Shown piece after piece: positions 16,924 to 26,351 of a DNA stretch of 64,000 nt; the stretch's first letter is position 1, and each line of letters starts with the position of its first letter. The notes under the pieces are model-generated. The model was given only the letters and a program-made list of their open reading frames with translations. It searched no databases and was not told the origin of the DNA. A program made the translations under genes and the position numbers. The DNA comes from Lacrimispora xylanolytica (GTDB lineage: Bacteria; Bacillota; Clostridia; Lachnospirales; Lachnospiraceae): assembly GCF_026723765.1 (NCBI RefSeq), contig NZ_CP113524.1:2217001-2281000 (forward strand), given 5' to 3'.

Positions 16924-19563
16924 GTGAAGAACTACGGTGTGAATGAACTGAGGAGAATGTTCCTTGAATTTTTTGAGAGTAAGGATCATTTGGCTATGAA
17001 AAGCTTTTCTCTTGTTCCTCATAATGATAACAGCTTGTTATTGATTAATTCAGGTATGGCTCCTTTAAAGCCATATTTTACCGGTCAGGAGATTCCCCCG
17101 AGAAAGAGAGTGACCACCTGCCAGAAGTGCATCCGCACCGGTGATATTGAGAACGTTGGAAAGACTGCACGTCACGGCACATTCTTCGAGATGCTGGGTA
17201 ACTTCTCCTTTGGTGATTATTTTAAGAAAGAAGCCATTCAGTGGTCATGGGAGTTTTTAACTGAAGTAGTCGGGCTTGAGGCAGACAGGCTTTACCCTTC
17301 TATCTACCTTGAAGATGATGAGGCTTTTGAAATCTGGAACAAAGAGATTGGAATAGCTCCGGAACGTATTTTCCGTATGGGAAAAGAAGATAATTTCTGG
17401 GAGCATGGTGCCGGACCTTGCGGACCGTGTTCTGAAATTTATTACGACCGCGGCGAGAAGTATGGCTGCGGCGAAGCTGGATGTACGGTGGGCTGTGACT
17501 GTGACCGCTACATGGAAGTATGGAATAACGTATTTACCCAGTTTGAGAATGATGGACACGGTAATTACGAAGAATTAAAGCAGAAGAACATTGATACTGG
17601 TATGGGGCTGGAGCGTCTTGCTGTTGTAGTACAGGATGTGGATTCTATCTTTGATATCGATACCATTAAGGCCCTTTTAAACCGTGTGGCTGAGCTTGCA
17701 CATACAGAATATAAGAAGGATTCCAATGTGGATGTATCTCTTCGTTTGATTACAGACCATGTTCGTTCCTGTACCTTTATGATATCTGACGGCATTATGC
17801 CTTCTAATGAAGGAAGAGGCTATGTGCTTCGCCGTCTGCTCCGGAGAGCAGCTCGTCACGGAAGGCTTTTGGGTATCGAAGGAAAATTCCTTGCAGACCT
17901 TTCACAGACTGTCATTTCACTTTCTAAGGATGGTTATCCAGAGCTTGACGAAAAGAAAGCAATGATTTTAAAAGTTCTTTCTCAGGAAGAAGATAAGTTT
18001 AATAAGACCATTGACCAGGGTCTTTCTATCTTAAATGATTTGGAAGAGGATATGCGCAAGAAGAATGAGACGATTCTTTCCGGAGACGAGGCATTTAAGT
18101 TATATGATACCTACGGATTCCCACTGGATCTGACTCTTGAGATTCTGCAGGAGAAAAACTTCAGCGTGGATGAAGATGGCTTTAAGGCTGCCATGCAAAA
18201 ACAGCGTGAAACAGCGAGAAATGCAAGAAAAACAACGAACTATATGGGGGCTGATGTTACTGTTTACCAGTCTATTGATCCTTCCCTTTCTACAGAGTTC
18301 GTAGGTTATGATAAATTAACATGTACTTCTTCTATAACTGCACTAACGACTGAAACAGAACTTGTGGAAGCCCTTACAGACGGTGAGATTGGAACTATTG
18401 TTACCAGTCAGACTGTATTTTACGGCACCATGGGTGGACAGCAGGGTGATGTTGGCACTATTGTAAGTGAAAATGGTGAGTTTAAAGTAGAAGATACGAT
18501 TCATTTACAGGGTGGAAAAATCGGCCACGTTGGTAAAATGATAAAGGGAATGTTCCAGACCGGAGATGAGGTTACATTAAAGGTTTGTGAAAAGAATCGT
18601 CAGAATACAGGGAAAAACCACAGTGCCACTCATCTGCTTCAGAAAGCATTAAGAGTCGTTTTGGGAAGTCACGTAGAGCAGGCTGGTTCTTTGGTTGATG
18701 GAGACAGACTTCGTTTTGACTTTACCCATTTTTCAGCCTTGACACCAGAGGAAATCAAAGGTGTGGAAACACTTGTGAATGAACAAATTAAGAATGCACT
18801 TCCTGTCAATACAGAAGTCATGTCACTGGAAGAAGCAAAGAAATCAGGCGCGATGGCATTGTTCGGTGAGAAATACGGTGATACCGTGCGCGTAGTAAAG
18901 ATGGGAGACTTCTCTACAGAGCTTTGCGGTGGAACCCATATTGCCAATACCGGTGTAATCGGTTCCTTTAAAATCCTTTCTGAAACAGGAATTGCTGCTG
19001 GTGTTCGAAGAATTGAAGCCCTCACTGGTGATGGTCTCATGAATTATTACGAAGAAACCGAGCGTGAATTCCATGAAGCGGCAAAAGCTGCCAAAACAAC
19101 GCCTTCTTCACTGACTTCAAAAATCGAATCATTGTTAGAAGAAATCAAGGCACTTCATTCTGAAAATGAAAAGTTAAAGAGTAAGCTGGCAAAGGATTCT
19201 CTTGGCGATGTTATGGATCAGGTTAAGGAAGTAAACGGCATCAAGGTTCTGGCGACCAAGGTCATGGATGTAGATATGAACGGACTCCGTAATTTAGGAG
19301 ACCAGTTAAAAGATAAATTAGGGGAAAGTGTCATTGTGATTGCCTCAATCCAGGGGGATAAAGTCAATCTTATGGCTTCTGCCACAGAGGAAGCTCAGAA
19401 GAAAGGTGCTCATGCTGGAAATCTGTTAAAAGAGATTGCAGCACTGGTAGGAGGAGGCGGCGGAGGTCGTCCAAACATGGCTCAGGCAGGTGGAAAGAAC
19501 CCGGCCGGAGTGGAAGATTGCCTTGCAAAAGCGAGGGAAGTAGTAGAGGAACAGCTGAAATAA
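16924..19563 (+). CDS. alaS: Alanine-tRNA ligase
   Basis: Charges tRNA-Ala with alanine. The start is GTG 16924 seven bases after GGAGGA. The catalytic core carries RHGTFFEMLGNFSFGDYF; the editing domain has the zinc ligands HSATH and CGGTH; the C-terminal oligomerisation domain ends in a glycine-rich block (VGGGGGGRPNMAQAGG) and KAREVVEEQL. At 879 aa it is a full-length bacterial enzyme. It is monocistronic, with its own promoter and a structured leader. Confidence 0.97.
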   Translation: MKNYGVNELRRMFLEFFESKDHLAMKSFSLVPHNDNSLLLINSGMAPLKPYFTGQEIPPRKRVTTCQKCIRTGDIENVGKTARHGTFFEMLGNFSFGDYFKKEAIQWSWEFLTEVVGLEADRLYPSIYLEDDEAFEIWNKEIGIAPERIFRMGKEDNFWEHGAGPCGPCSEIYYDRGEKYGCGEAGCTVGCDCDRYMEVWNNVFTQFENDGHGNYEELKQKNIDTGMGLERLAVVVQDVDSIFDIDTIKALLNRVAELAHTEYKKDSNVDVSLRLITDHVRSCTFMISDGIMPSNEGRGYVLRRLLRRAARHGRLLGIEGKFLADLSQTVISLSKDGYPELDEKKAMILKVLSQEEDKFNKTIDQGLSILNDLEEDMRKKNETILSGDEAFKLYDTYGFPLDLTLEILQEKNFSVDEDGFKAAMQKQRETARNARKTTNYMGADVTVYQSIDPSLSTEFVGYDKLTCTSSITALTTETELVEALTDGEIGTIVTSQTVFYGTMGGQQGDVGTIVSENGEFKVEDTIHLQGGKIGHVGKMIKGMFQTGDEVTLKVCEKNRQNTGKNHSATHLLQKALRVVLGSHVEQAGSLVDGDRLRFDFTHFSALTPEEIKGVETLVNEQIKNALPVNTEVMSLEEAKKSGAMALFGEKYGDTVRVVKMGDFSTELCGGTHIANTGVIGSFKILSETGIAAGVRRIEALTGDGLMNYYEETEREFHEAAKAAKTTPSSLTSKIESLLEEIKALHSENEKLKSKLAKDSLGDVMDQVKEVNGIKVLATKVMDVDMNGLRNLGDQLKDKLGESVIVIASIQGDKVNLMASATEEAQKKGAHAGNLLKEIAALVGGGGGGRPNMAQAGGKNPAGVEDCLAKAREVVEEQLK

Positions 19564-19599
19564 TTGCTGTTGAAATACGAAAAAATATGAAAGTTTTTC

Positions 19600-19627
19600 T
19601 TGACGTATGGCAAAATTATGCTATAAT
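19600..19627 (+). promoter_or_regulatory. Promoter of rpsU
   Basis: TTGACG at 19600-19605, a 16-base spacer and TATAAT at 19622-19627, about 75 bases upstream of the rpsU start. A close match to the vegetative consensus, as expected for a ribosomal protein gene. Confidence 0.8.
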
Positions 19628-19703
19628 CATATCAGTGCTATAAAATACCCAAACAGTTGTATTATGCACAAGTACACAACTGGAGGGAGGTTAGGTGTGA
19701 GCT

Positions 19704-19880
19704 ATGTCAAATGTAATCGTTAAAGACAACGAGACCTTAGATAGCGCTTTACGCAGATTCAAAAGAAACTGTGCTAAAGCAGGTATCCAGCAGGAAATTC
19801 GTAAGAGAGAGCATTACGAAAAGCCAAGCGTAAGACGTAAGAAAAAGTCTGAAGCTGCAAGAAAACGTAAATATAACTAA
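19704..19880 (+). CDS. rpsU: Ribosomal protein S21
   Basis: A 58-aa very basic protein of the small ribosomal subunit. It starts [20 protein letters not shown] and ends [10 protein letters not shown], which matches Firmicute S21 along its whole length. ATG 19704 follows GGAGGGAGG at 19682-19690 and a nearer AGGTG. It has its own promoter and terminator, so it is transcribed alone between alaS and the yqfC operon. Confidence 0.96.
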   Translation: MSNVIVKDNETLDSALRRFKRNCAKAGIQQEIRKREHYEKPSVRRKKKSEAARKRKYN

Positions 19881-19893
19881 TAGTTAAAAGATA

Positions 19894-19933
19894 AACCTCT
19901 GGTTTGGCCTAGGCGTAACCAGGGGTTTTTTCT
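19894..19933 (+). terminator. Intrinsic terminator of rpsU
   Basis: AACCTCTGGTT at 19894-19904 pairs with AACCAGGGGTT at 19917-19927 (G-U wobble included), followed by a T run to 19931. Standard rho-independent terminator. Confidence 0.9.
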
Positions 19934-19950
19934 ACTTTTGGCGGGCCGTA

Positions 19951-19979
19951 GAATTTTCCATATCCTCTTTGCATATAGT
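19951..19979 (+). promoter_or_regulatory. Sigma-E-type promoter of the yqfC-yqfD operon
   Basis: GAATTTT at 19951-19957, a 14-base spacer and CATATAGT at 19972-19979. The -10 octamer is identical to the one before spoIVA. In Bacillus yqfCD are known sigma-E genes, which supports the call. Confidence 0.72.
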
Positions 19980-20013
19980 ATAAAGGAATAAATGTGAGGA
20001 AGGCAGAGAAAAT

Positions 20014-20280
20014 ATGTTGGAGGAATCGATAGAAAAGGCAGCTTCCACCTTAAAACTCCCCAAGGATGTCGTGCTTGGAGAGGTGCTTGTGTCCTTTCTC
20101 GGACGCCACAGTGTTGTGATTGAAAATTACCGAAGCATCATCATGTACACAGATAGCTTTATCAAGCTTCAGGCAAAAAACTGCCGGGTAAATATCTCCG
20201 GAAGCAGGCTTATCATCGAATATTACACCAATGAAGAGATGAAAATCAATGGATATATCAAATCCCTGGAATTTGAATAA
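20014..20280 (+). CDS. yqfC: Sporulation protein YqfC
   Basis: An 88-aa protein of the YabP/YqfC family, made in the mother cell during sporulation. It contains the family pattern LPKDVVLGEVLVSFLG and ends with an ISGSRLIIEYYTNEEMKI stretch. ATG 20014 follows GAGGAAGG. It is the first gene of a run with yqfD, phoH and ybeY, the same order as in many Firmicutes, and has a sigma-E-like promoter. Its molecular role is not known. Confidence 0.9.
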   Translation: MLEESIEKAASTLKLPKDVVLGEVLVSFLGRHSVVIENYRSIIMYTDSFIKLQAKNCRVNISGSRLIIEYYTNEEMKINGYIKSLEFE

Positions 20281-20305
20281 GCAGGGGAGTTGGAGGTGTA
20301 AGAAC

Positions 20306-21550
20306 GTGATTGAATGGCTGAGTCGCCGCTTTTTCGGTTATCTTTTTATAGAAATGTCCGGTTTTTCTCCGGAACGGTTTTTAAATATGTGCACGGTTCA
20401 TGAGATAGAATTATGGCAAGTTGTTAATACTGGTCCAACCTATCAATTTTTTATGACCGTACCGGGGTTTCGAAAGATCAAGCCTCTTGTCCGCAAATCG
20501 AAGGTCAGACTTAGAATTTTAAAAAAGTTTGGACTTCCTTTTTTTTTATACCGCAATCGGAAGCGTAAATTTTATGCAGCTGGACTTTTTGGCTTTTTCT
20601 TCATTCTTTATACACTGTCTCTCTTTATCTGGGATATTAAATTTGACGGAAACAGAATGTATACATACGACACTCTTCTTAAATATTGTGAATCAGAACA
20701 GATTCATTACGGTATGATAAAGTCGAAAATTGACTGCGATCTTTTGGAGGAATCTCTCCGTACCGCATTTCCAGAAATAACATGGGTATCTGCGAGGGTA
20801 TCAGGAACCAGGCTTTTGGTTAAGATAAAGGAAAATGAAGTGCTTTCAGAAATCCCGGTAAAGGATGAAACACCATGCGATATCGTGGCGGAAAAGGACG
20901 GGGTAATTACATCGATGATTGTACGAAGCGGAGTTCCAAAGGTAGCAGTTGGCGATACGGTTACCAAAGGTCAGATACTGGTAAGTGGTGCGCTTCCTAT
21001 TATTGGAGACAGCGAAGAGATTGTAAATACTCATTATGTTCATTCGGAAGCAGATATTCGTGCAAAGACGGAGTATCATGAGACAAGACGGATTCCCTTA
21101 TATCGTAAGATTGATGTGGAAACAGGAAAGGTTCGGAGAGGATTGTATGTCAAAGCCTTTGAGAGTTCTTTTCTGCTCATGCGTCCTCGCCCGGAGGGAA
21201 CCTCATGGAAAAGAACCATGGAGGAAGAGCAGCTTCATTTATTCCAGAATTTTTACCTGCCCATATATATAGGAAAGATAACCGGAAAGGAATATATTTC
21301 CTATGAGCGACCCTATACGGAAGAAGAAAAAAAAGAGCTGGCCGATAAAATGAATCAAGAGTTTGAAAAAAAATTATTGGAAAAAGGGGTACAAATTCTA
21401 GAAAATCATGTTAAAATACTAGATAATGAATCTTTATGCCAAATTGCCATGGATTTCATAACCGATGAACCAGTTGGAAGGCAGGAAGGAATTAAGATGC
21501 AGACAACAGAAGAACCGGAGGAGACAAATCATTCAGATGAGCGTAATTGA
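20306..21550 (+). CDS. yqfD: Sporulation protein YqfD
   Basis: A 414-aa sporulation membrane protein. The start is GTG 20306, seven bases after GGAGGTG; an open extension upstream would overlap yqfC. One clear membrane segment lies at about residues 90-109, and the remainder is predicted to be outside the cytoplasm with a YqfD/stage IV-like beta-rich region. It is transcribed with yqfC under the sigma-E-like promoter and overlaps phoH by 14 bases. Confidence 0.9.
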   Translation: MIEWLSRRFFGYLFIEMSGFSPERFLNMCTVHEIELWQVVNTGPTYQFFMTVPGFRKIKPLVRKSKVRLRILKKFGLPFFLYRNRKRKFYAAGLFGFFFILYTLSLFIWDIKFDGNRMYTYDTLLKYCESEQIHYGMIKSKIDCDLLEESLRTAFPEITWVSARVSGTRLLVKIKENEVLSEIPVKDETPCDIVAEKDGVITSMIVRSGVPKVAVGDTVTKGQILVSGALPIIGDSEEIVNTHYVHSEADIRAKTEYHETRRIPLYRKIDVETGKVRRGLYVKAFESSFLLMRPRPEGTSWKRTMEEEQLHLFQNFYLPIYIGKITGKEYISYERPYTEEEKKELADKMNQEFEKKLLEKGVQILENHVKILDNESLCQIAMDFITDEPVGRQEGIKMQTTEEPEETNHSDERN

Positions 21551-22553
21551 GACAATCATAGATATTCCAGCAGAGCACGAAAAAAATGTATGCGGACAGT
21601 TTGACAGTTACTTAAAGAAAATGGAACGGACTCTTCATGTTACCATGGTAGCAAGAGATGGTGCTCTTAAAATTATTGGACCTGACCAGATGGTTCAAAA
21701 AGCAAGAAGCGTTTTTAATAATCTGATCGAACTGTCCAAACGGGGCAATACCATTACAGAGCAGAATGTGGACTATGCCCTCTCTCTATCATTTTCAGAA
21801 AACGACAGTCAGATCCTTGAAATAGATAAAGATATTATCTGCCGTACCATAAGCGGCAAGCCAGTAAAGCCAAAGACCCTTGGTCAAAAACAATACGTTG
21901 ATCAGATCCGAAAAAAGATGATTGTATTTGGAATCGGACCTGCCGGTACAGGAAAAACATATCTTGCCATGGCTATGGCCATACAGGCGTTTAAAAATGG
22001 GGAAGTGAACCGGATTATCCTCACAAGACCTGCCATAGAGGCAGGAGAGAAGCTTGGATTTCTTCCTGGCGATCTTCAAAGCAAGATTGACCCTTATTTA
22101 AGGCCTCTTTATGATGCCCTTTATCAGATTATGGGAGCAGAAAGCTTTCTTCACAATTCAGAGAAAGGGTTAATTGAGGTGGCTCCGCTTGCCTATATGA
22201 GAGGTCGAACCTTAGACAATGCCTATATCATTCTGGATGAAGCCCAGAATACCACTCCTGCCCAGATGAAGATGTTCCTTACAAGAATTGGTTTCGGATC
22301 AAAAGTCATTGTAACCGGTGACCAGACGCAAAAGGACCTTCCCACAGGAGCTGTATCCGGCCTTGATATGGCAATGCGTATTTTAAAGAAAATTGATGAT
22401 ATCAGCTTTTGTCAGCTGACAAGCAGCGATGTGGTCCGCCATCCTCTTGTTCAAAAAATAGTACAAGCCTATGATGATTTTGAATCTAAGAATAAGGCGG
22501 GAGAACGAAAGACGAAAGCCCCTGGGGGCAGAAAGGCACATTATGACAATTAA
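21537..22553 (+). CDS. phoH: PhoH-like ATPase (PhoH/YlaK family)
   Basis: Cytoplasmic P-loop ATPase related to superfamily 1 helicase domains, linked to RNA metabolism. ATG 21537 gives MSVIETIIDIPAEHEK; the in-frame extension upstream lies inside yqfD. Walker A is GPAGTGKT at 134-141 and Walker B is YIILDEAQNTT; an N-terminal KH-like region precedes them. It is 338 aa long. It overlaps yqfD by 14 bases and ybeY by 11, the conserved phoH-ybeY order. Its GGAGGAG site is a little far (about 14 bases), so coupling to yqfD translation is likely. Confidence 0.93.
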   Translation: MSVIETIIDIPAEHEKNVCGQFDSYLKKMERTLHVTMVARDGALKIIGPDQMVQKARSVFNNLIELSKRGNTITEQNVDYALSLSFSENDSQILEIDKDIICRTISGKPVKPKTLGQKQYVDQIRKKMIVFGIGPAGTGKTYLAMAMAIQAFKNGEVNRIILTRPAIEAGEKLGFLPGDLQSKIDPYLRPLYDALYQIMGAESFLHNSEKGLIEVAPLAYMRGRTLDNAYIILDEAQNTTPAQMKMFLTRIGFGSKVIVTGDQTQKDLPTGAVSGLDMAMRILKKIDDISFCQLTSSDVVRHPLVQKIVQAYDDFESKNKAGERKTKAPGGRKAHYDN

Positions 22554-23040
22554 CATTGAATACGAGTCTGAAAAAAAACTCGATATTCCCTATGAAGATA
22601 TTATTACAGCCGTGATTGAAACATCCATGGATTATGAAGGGTGCCCTTATGAGGCAGAGGTCAATGTCCTGATTACTGATAATGAGGATATCAGGCAGAT
22701 CAATCAGGAGTTCCGTAACATAGACAACCCTACGGACGTCCTATCTTTCCCTATGGTGGATTATGAATTTCCTTCCGACTTTGACCGCCTGGAGGATATG
22801 GCAAATGACTATTTTAATCCTGAAACAGGAGAGCTACTTCTTGGAGATATTGTGATTTCCGTTGATAAGGTAATCGAACAGGCGGAAAAATACGGCCACT
22901 CTGAGGCCAGGGAGATGGCATTTTTAGTGGCTCACAGTATGCTGCATCTGTTCGGCTATGATCATATGGAAGAGGAAGAACGCCAGATCATGGAACAGAA
23001 GCAGGAAGAAATATTAAGTCGGAGGGGATATGTAAGATGA
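22543..23040 (+). CDS. ybeY: Endoribonuclease YbeY (rRNA maturation factor)
   Basis: Metal-dependent single-strand endoribonuclease for 16S rRNA 3' maturation and ribosome quality control. The zinc motif HSMLHLFGYDH with the pattern HxxxHxxxxxH is present near the C-terminus, and LLGDIVIS precedes it. The start ATG 22543 gives 165 aa; the open frame upstream is phoH sequence. It overlaps phoH by 11 bases and the next gene by 4. Confidence 0.95.
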   Translation: MTINIEYESEKKLDIPYEDIITAVIETSMDYEGCPYEAEVNVLITDNEDIRQINQEFRNIDNPTDVLSFPMVDYEFPSDFDRLEDMANDYFNPETGELLLGDIVISVDKVIEQAEKYGHSEAREMAFLVAHSMLHLFGYDHMEEEERQIMEQKQEEILSRRGYVR

Positions 23041-24182
23041 TGAAAAGGGTATGGTTTGGGCTTATTGGTGCCGTGGTGTCTGCCACTTTTTTATTTGGTT
23101 GTACAAGACATTATGAGGAAGTATCCGTAACAATGTCATCGACGAAAGAAGCTTCTTCTACTGAAATTAAGATTAACAGCAGTACAGAAGCCGAACAAAC
23201 ACCAGAGGAAGGCCCAGGTGATTACTATACCTTTTCAGAACGCCAGGAAAAAGACGGGATGATTCGCAGTTATCTGACCGGGGAGATGGTAAAGTCAGAC
23301 ATTGGAAACCGAAGACCGGTTGCTGTGATGATGAGCAATGATAAGGTTGCCCTGCCACAGTACGGAATCAACCGGGCCGGTGTGGTTTATGAGGCACCAG
23401 CAGAAGGCGGCATGAACCGGTACATGGCGATTATTGAAGATTATGACAATTTAGAGCGGATCGGCTCCGTGAGAAGCTGTCGTACTTACTATACATACTT
23501 TGCCCGGGAATTCGATGCAATCTATGCTCATTACGGCCAGAGTACTTTTGCAAAACCTTACTTAGCCAATGTAGATAATATCAATGGGTTGGAAGCCATT
23601 GGTAATGTGGCATATTACCGTTCCAAAGATAAAAAGCCTCCTCACAATGCGTATACAAGCGGGAGCAGGCTGAACGAGTCTATTAAAAAGCTTGGATATT
23701 CTCATGAATACAATAAAACGTATGAAGGCCATTACCGCTTTGCCAAGACTGGGAAAGAAGTCACACTGGAGCATGCGCCCCAGGTCAAGGATGCATATAA
23801 GGTCTATCCAGGATATCCTCTCAATAAGCCATGGTTCGAATATCATGAAGAGGATGGTTTATATTACCGCTTCCAGTATGGAGGTCCCCACAAAGGGAAT
23901 GAAGGGCAGATTAAGGTAAAAAATATTTTGTTTCAATACTGTCCGGCAGCACATTATGCAACGACTGATTATTTGGATATTAATGTGCGAAGCGATTCCT
24001 TTGGAATGTATATTACTCAGGGACGTGCAATTCCCGTTAAGTGGTCGAAGAATGATGAATTCGGACCCACACATTATTACGACATGGAGAATAATGAGAT
24101 TATCCTGAACCAGGGGAAGACCTGGGTTTGCATTATTCCTGCACAGGATTCTCCCAATGTAGAATTATATGGAAAACAATAG
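23037..24182 (+). CDS. DUF3048 domain lipoprotein (YerB-like)
   Basis: A 381-aa exported lipoprotein. The signal has lipobox FGC with Cys22, followed by a Ser/Thr/Glu-rich linker to about residue 60. The domain begins around RRPVAVMMSNDKVALPQYG and includes YEAPAEGGMNRYMAI and RIGSVRSCRTYY, characteristic of DUF3048 (YerB). Its function is unknown. It overlaps ybeY by four bases and the flippase gene by fourteen, so it belongs to the same transcript. Confidence 0.88.
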   Translation: MMKRVWFGLIGAVVSATFLFGCTRHYEEVSVTMSSTKEASSTEIKINSSTEAEQTPEEGPGDYYTFSERQEKDGMIRSYLTGEMVKSDIGNRRPVAVMMSNDKVALPQYGINRAGVVYEAPAEGGMNRYMAIIEDYDNLERIGSVRSCRTYYTYFAREFDAIYAHYGQSTFAKPYLANVDNINGLEAIGNVAYYRSKDKKPPHNAYTSGSRLNESIKKLGYSHEYNKTYEGHYRFAKTGKEVTLEHAPQVKDAYKVYPGYPLNKPWFEYHEEDGLYYRFQYGGPHKGNEGQIKVKNILFQYCPAAHYATTDYLDINVRSDSFGMYITQGRAIPVKWSKNDEFGPTHYYDMENNEIILNQGKTWVCIIPAQDSPNVELYGKQ

Positions 24183-25845
24183 AATTAAAAAAGCCCCAGC
24201 CAAACGAGGCGCCTCAAATTTTCTGATTCAGGGAACCATTCTTGCGGTTGCGGGTATTATCGTGCGTATTATCGGAATGTTCTACCGGATTCCTCTGGCC
24301 AGTATTCTTGGAGATGAAGGAAACGGATATTACAGTTCTGCTTTCTCAATTTACTCTATCCTTTTAATTGTTTCGTCCTATAGCCTGCCGACTGCAGTTT
24401 CTAAGATGGTGGCCACCAGACTGGCACGAAAAGAATATATTAACTCAGTTCGTGTTCTAAAGGTGTCCCTGTTCTATGGAACAGTAGTTGGAGGGCTTGG
24501 TGCGGCAATTCTTTGGTTTGGGGCAGATGTTTTTGCAAATGATTTTTTAAAGATGCCGTATACCAGCTATGCGTTAAAGACACTGGCTCCTACCATCTGG
24601 ATTATAGCTTACCTTGGAGTATTCAGAGGTTATTTCCAGGGACTGGGAACGATGATGCCAACAGCCATATCCCAGGTATTCGAACAGATTGTTAATGCTG
24701 TAATCAGTATCTATGCTGCAGCAAAGCTGTTTGAGGCGGGATTAAAATCAAATGCACTGTACGGCTCCACGGAATATTCCTATGCCTTTGGTGCTGCAGG
24801 AGGTACCATTGGTACGGGAGTCGGAGCCCTGGCGGCTCTATTATTTCTTGGATTTATCATGTTTAGTTACAGGCCTGTTGTCAAAAAACAGGCAAGACGT
24901 GACCGGACAAGAAGCCTGGAGACTTACCAGGAGCTGTCAGGTTTACTTGTAATGACTGTTTTTCCTATTGTACTAAGCAGTGTTGCATACAATATCAGCA
25001 TTGTTGTAGATAATAGTATTTATGGAAACGGAATGGCGGTTCTTGGGATGGGCGCTTCTGAGATTGCATCTAACTGGGGCGTCTACTCAGGGAAATACCG
25101 ATTGCTGTTTAATATTCCAGTAGCCATTGCCAATTCCCTTGCCTCCGCCCTCATACCATCGTTATCACAGGCGGTTGCAGAACGGAATAAAAGCCAGATT
25201 CTTAGAAAAATATCCATGGTAATCCGGTTTTCCATGATTATATCCATACCAGCTACCGTTGGACTAACGGTGCTTGCTGCTCCCATATGTAATCTGATGT
25301 TTCATAGAAGTGATAATACCGCTCTAATTAACATGATGGTATATGGATCTGTCGCCGTTGTATTTTTCTCTCTTTCAACGGTAACAAACGCAGTACTGCA
25401 AGGAATCAACCACATGCGTACACCTCTTAAAAATGCAATTATTTCATTAGTCCTTCACGTTGGAATTCTTTGGGTCATGTTATTTGTGTTTAAGATGGGT
25501 ATTTATGCAGTTCTGTACTCAAACATTTTATTTGCATTAACTATGTGCTTATTTAACGGGATTGCCATCGGTAGAATTTTAAATTACAGGCAGGAAGTAA
25601 TAAAAACCTTCCTTCTGCCTACGCTGGCCTCAGCTCTGATGGGTGGAGCAGCCTACGGAACTTATGCCTTGATTCATTTTGTATTAAAAAGCAACCTTCT
25701 TGGTGTTCTGGCAGCCATAGCTGTGGCTTGCGTCGTATATGGAGTTCTTCTACTGAAACTACGTTGTGTCGATGAAAAAGAACTGCTGGGCTTACCAGGA
25801 GGGGGTAAAATGGTGAATATTGCAAGAAAATTCCATTTATTGTGA
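24169..25845 (+). CDS. SpoVB/MurJ-type polysaccharide flippase
   Basis: A 558-aa integral membrane protein of the MOP (polysaccharide transporter) superfamily with about 14 helices. It opens with a basic segment then FLIQGTILAVAGIIVRIIGM and RIPLASILGDEGNGYYSSA, typical of the SpoVB / YtgP branch. Members move lipid-linked wall precursors across the membrane; SpoVB acts in spore cortex synthesis, while others act in vegetative growth, and I cannot separate these here. It starts inside the DUF3048 gene. The cluster with yqfCD favours a spore role. Confidence 0.85.
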   Translation: MENNRIKKAPAKRGASNFLIQGTILAVAGIIVRIIGMFYRIPLASILGDEGNGYYSSAFSIYSILLIVSSYSLPTAVSKMVATRLARKEYINSVRVLKVSLFYGTVVGGLGAAILWFGADVFANDFLKMPYTSYALKTLAPTIWIIAYLGVFRGYFQGLGTMMPTAISQVFEQIVNAVISIYAAAKLFEAGLKSNALYGSTEYSYAFGAAGGTIGTGVGALAALLFLGFIMFSYRPVVKKQARRDRTRSLETYQELSGLLVMTVFPIVLSSVAYNISIVVDNSIYGNGMAVLGMGASEIASNWGVYSGKYRLLFNIPVAIANSLASALIPSLSQAVAERNKSQILRKISMVIRFSMIISIPATVGLTVLAAPICNLMFHRSDNTALINMMVYGSVAVVFFSLSTVTNAVLQGINHMRTPLKNAIISLVLHVGILWVMLFVFKMGIYAVLYSNILFALTMCLFNGIAIGRILNYRQEVIKTFLLPTLASALMGGAAYGTYALIHFVLKSNLLGVLAAIAVACVVYGVLLLKLRCVDEKELLGLPGGGKMVNIARKFHLL

Positions 25846-25899
25846 TTAAAAACTGAAAAGAAAGCAGATACTATACTTACTTGAAGGAGGTATCATCTC

Positions 25900-26286
25900 A
25901 TGAAGAAGTATATGTTCTGCTTTCTTTTGTTCGTTGCGGCATCTGCTATCTGCCTGGGTGTCGGTTTTGTCATAACAAAAGACAGCGTAAGGCCGGAGAA
26001 GGCTTTACCAGGTGCGACCCTTGAAACCGAGACCGTAACAGAAGCGCAGATAGTCATAAATCAGGAAGAGGTCCAGCCTGCCAATGCAAAAGGTAAGGAA
26101 AAATATTATCTTGTATCAGAGGACGGATATTTGCTCGTCCTCTATCAGGATAAGACCACAATCTGTCTTTATACTCATATGCCTGTAACTGATTTTCCAG
26201 AGGAAGAACGGGGAAAACTAATGGAGGGCATATGGTTTTCTTCCATGATAGAGGTGTTTAATTATCTGGAGTCCTATACAAGCTAA
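25900..26286 (+). CDS. Small membrane-anchored protein with a BofC-like C-terminus
   Basis: A 128-aa protein with an N-terminal membrane anchor (about residues 4-25), a short Glu/Thr linker, and a C-terminal domain with YYLVSEDGYLLVLYQDKTT and EGIWFSSMIEVFNYLESY. This pattern resembles the C-terminal domain of BofC, which in Bacillus delays pro-sigma-K activation from the forespore side. The match is from memory and short. A strong AAGGAGGT site precedes ATG 25900. It lies after the flippase and before two flavoproteins, in a spore-rich neighbourhood. Confidence 0.5.
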   Translation: MKKYMFCFLLFVAASAICLGVGFVITKDSVRPEKALPGATLETETVTEAQIVINQEEVQPANAKGKEKYYLVSEDGYLLVLYQDKTTICLYTHMPVTDFPEEERGKLMEGIWFSSMIEVFNYLESYTS

Positions 26287-26307
26287 GATTTTACCAGAAA
26301 TAAAAAG

Positions 26308-26332
26308 ACAGGCTGTTTTAGTCAGCTTGTTT
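26308..26332 (+). terminator. Weak hairpin after the BofC-like gene
   Basis: ACAGGCTG (26308-26315) pairs with CAGCTTGT (26323-26330) with one G-U pair, followed by only three T. It may end the yqfC operon partially. Confidence 0.45.
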
Positions 26333-26351
26333 AAAGATACAGGAGGAGGAT

